From positions 1 through 16,615 of the forward strand of contig JAJQFX010000298.1 of NCBI GenBank assembly GCA_021200895.1: a DNA stretch of 16,615 nucleotides, given 5' to 3'. Source of the DNA: Clostridiales bacterium. Its GTDB lineage: Bacteria; Bacillota; Clostridia; Oscillospirales; Oscillospiraceae. A program made the position numbers and the translations under genes. How positions within the stretch are numbered: position 1 is the first letter of the stretch; each line of letters opens with the position of its first letter. The notes beneath the pieces were generated by a model, which did no database searches, was not told where the DNA came from, and saw nothing but the letters and a program-made list of their open reading frames with translations. This document shows positions 1 through 5,034 of this stretch, piece by piece.

Positions 1-9
1 CCCTCTTTC

Positions 10-39
10 CCCCATTTCTCGGCGGAACGAGAAATGGGG
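10..39. repeat. Perfect 12-bp inverted repeat (hairpin)
   Basis: CCCCATTTCTCG (10-21) is followed by six bases and its exact reverse complement CGAGAAATGGGG (28-39). The flanks can add an outer stem: CCCTC at 1-5 can pair with GAGGG at 48-52. There is no T-tract after either arm, so a classic terminator is not supported. It may end a transcript from an upstream gene outside the window, or be part of a dispersed palindromic repeat. Confidence 0.6.
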
Positions 40-124
40 CCCGCCGGGAGGGCAAGCCGTTGTTCCTTTATCAATCCTTGCCCAAGAAGGGCAGTCCCTT
101 AAATTGCTGACATTGCCTTTCAGG

Positions 125-201
125 GTAGGTGCGCAGCGTAACTGCCGCCTGAAGGCGGAGGTGCCTCGGTCGGAGGCAGAGGGGTTTGCAGCTGCCCCTA
201 C
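125..201. repeat. Nested inverted repeats forming a three-way-junction fold
   Basis: An outer stem pairs GTAGG (125-129) with CCTAC (197-201) and GCAGC (133-137) with GCTGC (191-195). Inside sit two perfect hairpins: CCGCC-TGAA-GGCGG (145-158) and TGCCTC-GGTCG-GAGGCA (162-178). The arrangement, a closing stem plus two hairpins, is that of a compact structured RNA or of a palindromic intergenic repeat. It lies about 130 bp upstream of the cdaA promoter, so it is not part of the cdaA transcript made from that promoter. I recognise no known riboswitch or ncRNA family in it. Confidence 0.5.
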
Positions 202-205
202 GGGA

Positions 206-275
206 AAGTGAAGATTTAATTTTCACGTTCTACTACAGAAAAGGAAAGATTTAGGCTCTATGTTCTACTACAGAA
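206..275. repeat. 35-bp imperfect tandem duplication, two units
   Basis: Unit 1 (206-240) and unit 2 (241-275) both read AAG, two variable bases, AAGATTTA, eight largely variable bases, then GTTCTACTACAGAA. The shared 3' block is identical over 14 bp (227-240 and 262-275). In the second copy it lies within GTTCT-ACTAC-AGAAC, a palindrome with a five-base centre. Unit 1 also overlaps a small hairpin, GTGAAGAT (208-215) with ATTTTCAC (219-226). It sits roughly 55-130 bp upstream of the -35 box of the cdaA promoter and could hold paired protein-binding sites. No regulator is recognised. Confidence 0.6.
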
Positions 276-331
276 CTGTGGGAAGCGCCGCCACCCAACA
301 CAGCGGGGAACTGAAAAAGTAAAAGCTGTTC

Positions 332-360
332 TTGCCAATGCGCCGAAGAGAGGGTATAAT
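332..360 (+). promoter_or_regulatory. Sigma-A-type promoter for cdaA
   Basis: TTGCCA (332-337) and TATAAT (355-360) are separated by exactly 17 bp. The -10 is a perfect consensus and the -35 matches four of six positions. Transcription would begin near 367 and give a leader of about 84 nt before the cdaA start codon. It is the only convincing promoter seen upstream of cdaA in this window. Confidence 0.8.
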
Positions 361-382
361 ACTAAGTAGTATGAGGCAGTAT

Positions 383-426
383 GCTGGCTGGGAGGATATG
401 GCCAGCGCCTGTTTTCGGCGCTTTTT
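383..426 (+). promoter_or_regulatory. Candidate attenuator in the cdaA leader
   Basis: A terminator-like hairpin, AGCGCC (404-409) with GGCGCT (417-422), is followed directly by TTTT (423-426). An upstream hairpin, GCTGGC (383-388) with GCCAGC (401-406), shares bases 404-406 with it, so only one of the two can form. This is the usual layout of an antiterminator/terminator switch, between the promoter and the ribosome-binding site at 436-441. The stems are short (6 bp) and the T-run is short, so it could be a weak terminator or chance. No ligand-binding domain is recognised. Confidence 0.45.
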
Positions 427-450
427 GGGAAGCAGAGGAGGTGCTAGAAT

Positions 451-804
451 ATGGATTCGCTCATTTTGGTGCTACATAAGGCACTGGGCTATCTGGAGAC
501 GATTCGGTTCTCCGACGTGGTGGATATTGCGCTTATCGCCTATCTGATTTACAAGCTGCTGCGGCTTGCCAAGGCGAGCCAGGCCGGGCAGGTGCTCAAG
601 GGCATCATCGTGCTCATTGTGCTGCTGTGGGGGGCCAGCCTGCTGGACCTCCATGTGCTGAACTACCTGCTGAGCAACGCGCTGGAAATCGGCCTGCTGG
701 CGCTCATCGTGGTGTTCCAGCCGGAGATACGTCACTTTTTGGAGCAGATGGGCAGCGGGGGCTTTACCAGCGTGTTCAGCCGGCACGTGACCACCGTGGA
801 TTAG
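451..804 (+). CDS. CdaA 5' fragment: three-helix membrane part
   Basis: This is what normal termination would produce: 117 residues with the three membrane helices and the start of the linker, but no diadenylate cyclase domain. It would be catalytically inactive. It could still insert in the membrane and contact CdaR. It uses the good ribosome-binding site AGGAGG at 436-441 with 9-base spacing. Confidence 0.6.
   Translation: MDSLILVLHKALGYLETIRFSDVVDIALIAYLIYKLLRLAKASQAGQVLKGIIVLIVLLWGASLLDLHVLNYLLSNALEIGLLALIVVFQPEIRHFLEQMGSGGFTSVFSRHVTTVD
802..804 (+). other. In-frame TAG at codon 118 of cdaA
   Basis: The local reading is GTG GAT TAG CTG GAA. Restoring CAG (Gln) needs only one transition. 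A perfect hairpin GCGGC-TTAT-GCCGC (832-845) lies 27 bases downstream, directly before the ATG at 847. TAG is also the terminal stop of cdaR (2636-2638) and thiN (16050-16052), so it is read as a stop elsewhere in this window. Confidence 0.95.
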
Positions 805-846
805 CTGGAAAACTCTATTGACGAGACGGTCGCGGCTTATGCCGCC

Positions 847-1356
847 ATGTCCAAGAGCAAGACAGGCGCCCTGACCGTCTTTGAGCGGGGCAGCATTTTG
901 GACGACTGCATTAAGACCGGCACCGCCCTGGACGCCTCCGTCTCGGCGGAGCTGCTGAAAAACATCTTCTTTGTGAAAGCGCCCCTCCATGATGGGGCGG
1001 TCATTGTGCGGGAGGGCAGGATCGTCGGCGCGGGCTGCGTCCTGCCCCTGTCCAGCAACACCAACATCAGCAAGGAGTTGGGGATGCGGCACCGGGCCGG
1101 TATCGGGGCCACGGAGCATACCGACGCGGTGGTGGTCATCTGTTCGGAGGAGACAGGCTCCATCTCCGTGGCCACCAACGGGACGCTGCGCCGCCATCTG
1201 GCCCCGGAGACGCTGCGCAGAGTGCTGCGCAATGAGCTGCTCCCCCAGGAAAAACTGGAGGAGAAAAAGGATTTGCTGAGCCTGAGCATTTCCGCCTTGC
1301 GGGACTCCTGGCGCGGCAGGAAGGGGGGCCGTGACGAGCATGAAGATGTGGAATAA
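847..1356 (+). CDS. CdaA 3' fragment: DAC catalytic domain
   Basis: The first standard start after the amber codon is ATG 847, giving 169 residues with the DGA and RHR motifs of the diadenylate cyclase domain. It would lack the first helix of the domain and all membrane segments. No Shine-Dalgarno-like sequence lies before it; a 5-bp hairpin (832-845) sits there instead. Independent translation is therefore doubtful, unless by reinitiation after the upstream stop. The charged C-terminal tail after residue ~130 is longer than I would expect for the family. Confidence 0.5.
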   Translation: MSKSKTGALTVFERGSILDDCIKTGTALDASVSAELLKNIFFVKAPLHDGAVIVREGRIVGAGCVLPLSSNTNISKELGMRHRAGIGATEHTDAVVVICSEETGSISVATNGTLRRHLAPETLRRVLRNELLPQEKLEEKKDLLSLSISALRDSWRGRKGGRDEHEDVE

Positions 1357-2638
1357 GCTGAAGGGGAGCAGGCTGGCTTATGGGCTGCTGGCGGTGCTGT
1401 GCGCGGTGGCGCTGTGGCTGTATGTGGACATCACCACCGAGCCGGACGCCTATACCACCATCCGCAATATCCCCGTCACCATTTTGGGGGAGGACGAGCT
1501 CAGTCAGCAGGGGCTGATGATTACCGACGTAGAGGACTCCACCGTCACCCTGAAGCTGACCGGAGTCCGGGCGGTCATCTCCCAGATGGACCGGGACAAC
1601 GTCAGCATCACCGCAGATGCCGCCAGCCAAATCACAGAGGCGGGGGAGCAGGAGCTGAGCTATACCATCACCTGGCCCAGCAACACCTCCCTGACCAACT
1701 TCTCCATCTCCTCCCGCAGCCCGTCTACCATCACCGTCACCGTGACGGAGATAGACACCAAGGAGGTCAGCGTCTCCGGCGTCTTTACCGGCAGCGTGGC
1801 GGACGGCTACCTGTATGACAGCGCCGACTTCCAGCTGGGGGTGGAGACCATCACCGTCAGCGGGGAAGCCTCCCTGGTGGAGCAAATCGACCACGCCCAG
1901 GTGGTGTTGGACGCGACGGAACTGACCAGCTCCTGGTCCGGGACGCTGCCCATCCAGCTGGTGACGGCGGACGGAACGGAGGTGGAGCAGGAAGAGCTTA
2001 CCCTGTCCGCCACGGAGACGGAGGCCACCTTCCCGGTGCGCTGCGTCAAGGAGGTACCGTTGAAGGTCACCTTCCAGGAGGGCGGCGGAGCCACGGAGGA
2101 CGATGTCACTTATGAAATGTCCCAGGAGACGCTGCTGATTTCCGGCACAGAGGAGACGCTGACCGCCATCAGCGAGCTGAAGCTGGGGACGATAGACCTG
2201 TCCCAGGTCATCACCTCGGAGGAGTACACCTTTACCCTGCAAATGCCGGAGGGCGTTACCAATGAGAGCGGCTACAGCACCGTCACCGTCTCGGTGAAAA
2301 TCTCCGGCCTGACCACCCAGAAGGTGGAGACCAGCGACATCCGCCTGGTCAACATCCCGGATGGAATCTCCGCCACCCTGGTGACGGAGAGCCTGGAGGT
2401 ACGCATCCGGGGCGACGAGGCCACCATGGCGCTGCTGACGGATGAGGATGTCTATGTGGAGGCCGACCTCAGCGAGATAGACGCCAACGCCACAGGCACC
2501 TGCACCGTGCCTGCGGAGGTGAAGGTGCAGGGCATGAGCGACATCGGAGCCATTGACAGCTACTCCGTTGTGGTGGAAATCAGCGAGGCGGAGGCTGGTA
2601 CGGAGACGGCTACCGGAACGGCCACGGACGGGACGTAG
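1331..2638 (+). CDS. cdaR: CdaA regulatory protein CdaR (YbbR domains)
   Basis: CdaR is the membrane partner and regulator of CdaA and is normally encoded just downstream of it. The 435-residue product has one N-terminal membrane helix (about residues 15-34) followed by a large extracytoplasmic part rich in Thr, Val and Glu. That part divides into four YbbR-type beta repeats, roughly 45-145, 146-240, 241-330 and 331-425, then a short Thr/Gly/Ala tail. Two starts are possible: GTG 1331 right behind a G-rich ribosome-binding site (1319-1328), or ATG 1340 with better spacing. Both overlap the cdaA end, so the two are translationally coupled. It ends in TAG. In B. subtilis glmM follows; here it is absent and yicC follows instead. 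Identification rests on position and the YbbR-like repeat pattern. Confidence 0.88.
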   Translation: MTSMKMWNKLKGSRLAYGLLAVLCAVALWLYVDITTEPDAYTTIRNIPVTILGEDELSQQGLMITDVEDSTVTLKLTGVRAVISQMDRDNVSITADAASQITEAGEQELSYTITWPSNTSLTNFSISSRSPSTITVTVTEIDTKEVSVSGVFTGSVADGYLYDSADFQLGVETITVSGEASLVEQIDHAQVVLDATELTSSWSGTLPIQLVTADGTEVEQEELTLSATETEATFPVRCVKEVPLKVTFQEGGGATEDDVTYEMSQETLLISGTEETLTAISELKLGTIDLSQVITSEEYTFTLQMPEGVTNESGYSTVTVSVKISGLTTQKVETSDIRLVNIPDGISATLVTESLEVRIRGDEATMALLTDEDVYVEADLSEIDANATGTCTVPAEVKVQGMSDIGAIDSYSVVVEISEAEAGTETATGTATDGT

Positions 2639-2700
2639 CGCGGCCCGATGCCCAACGGAGGAAAACGCGCTGTTTTGCCGAAAACTGTGAAGAAAGCCGG

Positions 2701-2729
2701 TTTACAAGGCCGGGAAAGTTTGATATAAT
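2701..2729 (+). promoter_or_regulatory. Extended -10 promoter for the yicC operon
   Basis: TTTACA (2701-2706) and TATAAT (2724-2729) are 17 bp apart, with a TG at 2721-2722 giving the extended -10 form TGATATAAT. Transcription should start near 2736. The leader has a hairpin, CTCCGC (2755-2760) with GCGGAG (2768-2773), ending before the yicC ribosome-binding site (2785-2790). No terminator for cdaR is seen before it, so cdaA-cdaR transcripts may run in as well. Confidence 0.85.
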
Positions 2730-2796
2730 TTCTATTTATGTAAGCGAAACCGCCCTCCGCCCTCTGTGCGGAGCGGCTGTCAGCGGGAGGAATACC

Positions 2797-3675
2797 ATGC
2801 TAAAGAGCATGACAGGCTATGGGCGCGGAGAGCTGACCCTGCACGGCCGCGCCATCGCGGTGGAGGTGCGCAGCGTCAATAACCGCTATCTGGATTGCAG
2901 CGTCCATCTGCCCAGGGCCTACGCCTGCGCGGAGGACGGCATCCAGCGGGCGGTGAAGCACGCCGTCTCCAGAGGCAAGGTGGACGTATTCGTTTCGGTG
3001 GAGCAGGAAGCCGCCGAGGCGGTGGCCGTCCGGGTGAACGAGGCCGTGGCGGCAGGATATGTGGCCGCCTTCCGGGCCATGGCGGAGCAGTTCCACCTGG
3101 CCGGAGAGGTCTCCCTGGACTTGATTGCCCGTATGCCCGATGTGGTGCAGGTGGAGAAGACCCCCGAAAACCTGGAGGAGTTGGCGGCAGACCTGCTGGC
3201 GGTCACCCAGGCCGCCCTGGCGGACTTTGACACCATGCGCAGCCGGGAAGGAGAGAAACTCTACGAGGATCTGGCCCAGCGGTTGAACACCATGGAGCAG
3301 TATGTGGCCGTGGTGGAGCGCCGCTCCCCGGAGACGGTGGCGGCGTACCGGGAGCGGCTCTACGGCCGCATCCAAGAGACCCTGGGCGACCGGCAAATCG
3401 ACGAGGGCCGGGTGCTGACCGAGGCGGCCGTCTTTGCGGACAAGGTGGCCGTGGCGGAGGAGACGGTGCGGCTGAGCAGCCACATCGCCCAGTTCCGGGC
3501 TATGATAGACGGCGGGCAGCCCATTGGCCGGAAGCTGGACTTCCTGATTCAGGAGATGAACCGGGAGACCAATACCATCGGCTCCAAATGCAACGACCTG
3601 GAGCTGTCCACCGTGGTGGTGGACATGAAGGCGGAGCTGGAAAAAATCCGGGAGCAGGTGCAGAACGTGGAGTGA
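2797..3675 (+). CDS. yicC: YicC family endoribonuclease
   Basis: The 292-residue product begins with the family signature SMTGYGR (residues 4-10) and carries the YicC N-terminal domain. It ends in the conserved C-terminal DUF1732 region, including GRKLDFLIQEMNRE and GSKCNDLELS and a Glu/Lys-rich end helix. Members of the family are reported RNA-cleaving enzymes in the cytoplasm, acting on RNA turnover; the substrate here is unknown. The length is typical. GGGAGG (2785-2790) lies six bases before the ATG. As in B. subtilis (yloC), it heads the remA-gmk-rpoZ run, here directly under the promoter at 2701-2729. It is intact and ends 20 bases before remA. Confidence 0.93.
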   Translation: MLKSMTGYGRGELTLHGRAIAVEVRSVNNRYLDCSVHLPRAYACAEDGIQRAVKHAVSRGKVDVFVSVEQEAAEAVAVRVNEAVAAGYVAAFRAMAEQFHLAGEVSLDLIARMPDVVQVEKTPENLEELAADLLAVTQAALADFDTMRSREGEKLYEDLAQRLNTMEQYVAVVERRSPETVAAYRERLYGRIQETLGDRQIDEGRVLTEAAVFADKVAVAEETVRLSSHIAQFRAMIDGGQPIGRKLDFLIQEMNRETNTIGSKCNDLELSTVVVDMKAELEKIREQVQNVE

Positions 3676-3695
3676 CGCCTTGGGGAGGGGTTCCT

Positions 3696-3965
3696 TTGAA
3701 ACTGGTGAATATTGGCTTTGGGAACATGGTTTCCGCGGAGCGCATCGTCACGGTCGTCAGCCCGGACTCCGCCCCCATCAAGCGGCTGGTGCAGGAGGGC
3801 CGGGACCGGGGCGTCCTCATCGACGCCACCTATGGCCGCCGCACCCGCAGCGTCATCGTCACGGATTCTGACCATGTCATTTTATCGGCGGTGCAGCCGG
3901 AAACAATAGCGGGGCGGGTCAACGGCAAGGACGCCGGCCCCGAGGTGGAGGAAGCGCATGACTGA
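3696..3965 (+). CDS. remA: Extracellular matrix regulator RemA (DUF370)
   Basis: RemA is a small DNA-binding protein that activates biofilm-matrix and osmoprotection genes in B. subtilis; in Clostridia its targets are largely unknown. The start is TTG 3696, chosen because the family begins with a KL-N-IGFGN motif and because GGGGAGGGG (3682-3690) sits five bases upstream. Longer in-frame extensions would lie inside yicC and match nothing. The 89-residue product shows the near-invariant DUF370 core: IGFGN, APIKR, GVLIDATYGRRTR and DSDHVILSAVQPET, ending in a Glu-rich tail. It overlaps gmk by eight bases, so the two are probably translationally coupled. The family assignment is firm; the biological role in this organism is inferred. 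Confidence 0.93.
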   Translation: MKLVNIGFGNMVSAERIVTVVSPDSAPIKRLVQEGRDRGVLIDATYGRRTRSVIVTDSDHVILSAVQPETIAGRVNGKDAGPEVEEAHD

Positions 3966-4605
3966 GGCACAGAAGCAAGGGCAGCTGATTGTCATCTCCG
4001 GGCCGTCCGGAGTCGGCAAAGGGACGCTGATCGAGGAGCTGAAAAAGGGGCGGAGCGATTTGGGCTTTTCCGTCTCCTACACCACCCGCGCCCCAAGGGA
4101 GGGCGAGGTGGACGGCAGGCATTATTTCTTCGTCACCCAGCAGGAGTTCCAGCGCCGGGTGGAGACGGAGGACTTTCTGGAGTACGCCGGATATGCGGAC
4201 AACGCCTACGGCACCTCCCGGAGCCAGGTGGAGGCCATGCTGAACCGGGGCCAGACCGTCATTCTGGACATTGAGACCCAGGGGGCCATGCAGGTGCGGC
4301 AGCGCCGCCCGGACGCCACCCTGATTTATATCCTGCCCCCCTCCTATGGGGAGTTAAAGGCCCGCCTGTACGGGCGCAGGACGGAGGACGAGGCCAGCAT
4401 CCGCAAGCGCCTGGCGCTGGCAAAGGCGGATTTGCCCTACATCCCCCAGTATGATTTTATCGTAGTCAACCGCCAGGTGACGCTGGCGGTGCAGGAGCTG
4501 GATGAGATTTTGCGGGCCGCCCGGTGGAAGAGCTGCTATCGGCAGGAGGTCATTCAGCAATACCAACATTCCTTTGACGAGGAAGAACCCACGGGGCAGC
4601 CGTAA
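3958..4605 (+). CDS. gmk: Guanylate kinase
   Basis: Guanylate kinase converts GMP and ATP to GDP and ADP, supplying guanine nucleotides in the cytoplasm. The 215-residue product has the P-loop GPSGVGKGT at residues 15-23. The GMP-binding region follows, with SYTTRAPREGEVDGRHY, LEYAGYADNAYGTSR and LDIETQGAMQVR. The lid region is RRTEDEASIRKRL, followed by the VVN motif near the C terminus. Length is normal for the family (about 200-210) with a short hydrophilic tail. ATG 3958 overlaps the end of remA by eight bases; the remA-gmk-rpoZ order is conserved in Firmicutes. No catalytic residue appears to be missing. Confidence 0.97.
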   Translation: MTEAQKQGQLIVISGPSGVGKGTLIEELKKGRSDLGFSVSYTTRAPREGEVDGRHYFFVTQQEFQRRVETEDFLEYAGYADNAYGTSRSQVEAMLNRGQTVILDIETQGAMQVRQRRPDATLIYILPPSYGELKARLYGRRTEDEASIRKRLALAKADLPYIPQYDFIVVNRQVTLAVQELDEILRAARWKSCYRQEVIQQYQHSFDEEEPTGQP

Positions 4606-4642
4606 GAGCAGTTTGACTGCCGTTTGAAAGGAAGGACCAGTT

Positions 4643-4891
4643 ATGATTTTGTATCCCATGAATGAGTTGCTGACCAACGTTTCCAGCCGCTATGAGCTGG
4701 TGAATCTGGTGGCCCACCGGGCGCGGCAGCTGTCCGGCGACGCCGAGCGGGAGAAGGAGCCGCTGGAGGATAAGCCTGTGACCATCGCCCTGAACGAGGC
4801 GTGGGCCGGGGAACTGAAGCCGGAGCCGGAGGACGAGGAGCCGGAAGGCGCGTCCGAGGCGGCGGATGAGGAACCGAATGCGGCGGAGTGA
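4643..4891 (+). CDS. rpoZ: DNA-directed RNA polymerase omega subunit
   Basis: Omega assists assembly and stability of RNA polymerase by clamping the beta-prime subunit. The 82-residue protein has the recognisable omega helix region around residues 13-31 (SSRYELVNLVAHRARQL) and a KPVTIALNE segment near 44-52. After that comes an acidic tail rich in Glu and Pro (about residues 57-82) that is not part of the conserved fold. AAGGAAGG (4628-4635) lies seven bases before ATG 4643. It follows gmk at 37 bases as is usual in Firmicutes. In B. subtilis coaBC follows; here it is missing. Confidence 0.93.
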   Translation: MILYPMNELLTNVSSRYELVNLVAHRARQLSGDAEREKEPLEDKPVTIALNEAWAGELKPEPEDEEPEGASEAADEEPNAAE

Positions 4892-4926
4892 CAAGCCGCG
4901 CAAACGAAAAAACGCTTATTAAGGCA

Positions 4927-4940
4927 GCGCCGCAAGGCGC
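4927..4940 (+). repeat. GCAA-tetraloop hairpin after rpoZ
   Basis: GCGCC (4927-4931) and GGCGC (4936-4940) form a perfect 5-bp stem closed by GCAA, a GNRA-type tetraloop that is unusually stable in RNA. It directly abuts the inverted repeat at 4942-5013. The preceding TTATT (4916-4920) can pair with AATAA (4952-4956), which would enclose this hairpin and disrupt the larger repeat stem. Confidence 0.5.
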
Positions 4941-4941
4941 A

Positions 4942-5013
4942 GGAACCTCTGAATAAATGGAACAAGGGCGGCCCCTTCCGGGCTGCACGCTTGCCCCTTT
5001 ATTCAGAGGTTCC
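4942..5013. repeat. 72-bp element with 16-bp perfect terminal inverted repeats
   Basis: GGAACCTCTGAATAAA (4942-4957) is matched exactly by its reverse complement TTTATTCAGAGGTTCC (4998-5013) across a 40-base centre, which can pair further through CAAG (4963-4966) and CTTG (4990-4993). No T-run follows, so it is a poor intrinsic terminator. The shape (long perfect ends, small size, no ORF) recalls a miniature inverted-repeat element. I see no clear target-site duplication. It fills the rpoZ-priA gap, where B. subtilis carries coaBC. The ATG at 4957 lies in its left arm and is not the likely priA start. Confidence 0.6.
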
Positions 5014-5034
5014 CTGGAGAGGGGAGGAGTGCAG

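Larger units (their letters stand above)
451..1356 (+). pseudogene. cdaA: Diadenylate cyclase CdaA, interrupted by in-frame amber codon
   Basis: CdaA joins two ATP to make c-di-AMP, a second messenger controlling potassium, osmolyte and cell-wall balance, at the cytoplasmic membrane. Read through, this frame gives 301 codons (family usually about 270-285). Three membrane helices lie near residues 23-38, 51-65 and 72-89, with the CdaA signature VFQPEIR at 88-94. The DAC domain follows from about residue 110, with the catalytic DGA at 181-183 and RHR at 213-215. Codon 118 (802-804) is TAG, after the membrane part and before the catalytic domain; the frame is open and well conserved on both sides. 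AGGAGG (436-441) supports the ATG at 451. The 3' end overlaps cdaR by 26 bases. It is marked as a pseudogene because the stop is plain in the sequence. The lack of any other damage makes a recent mutation, a sequencing error (CAG to TAG) or readthrough equally open. Confidence 0.85.

Noticed and set aside
227..275. The GTTCTACTACAGAA repeats as a CRISPR remnant or LexA box
   Set aside because: Two 14-bp copies 21 bases apart are too short and close for CRISPR. The arm order GTTC...GAAC is the reverse of the Gram-positive LexA box GAAC-N4-GTTC.
332..547. A 71-codon + strand ORF over the cdaA promoter and start (possible leader peptide)
   Set aside because: Its beginning coincides with the -35 box and most of it overlaps cdaA in another frame. 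Internal ATGs at 371 and 398 have no properly spaced ribosome-binding site, and the composition is Arg/Trp-rich like a shadow frame.
802..804. Genome-wide reassignment of TAG to an amino acid
   Set aside because: cdaR and thiN end in TAG at the expected protein ends, so TAG is read as a stop elsewhere in the window.
4608..4620. Small hairpin GCAGT-TTG-ACTGC between gmk and rpoZ
   Set aside because: Only five base pairs with a weak T content after it; too short to support a terminator between two genes normally co-transcribed.
4957..5034. Upstream ATG 4957 as the start of priA
   Set aside because: It lies within an inverted-repeat arm, has poor ribosome-binding spacing, and adds residues that do not resemble PriA, while GTG 5035 has a well-placed GGGGAGG.
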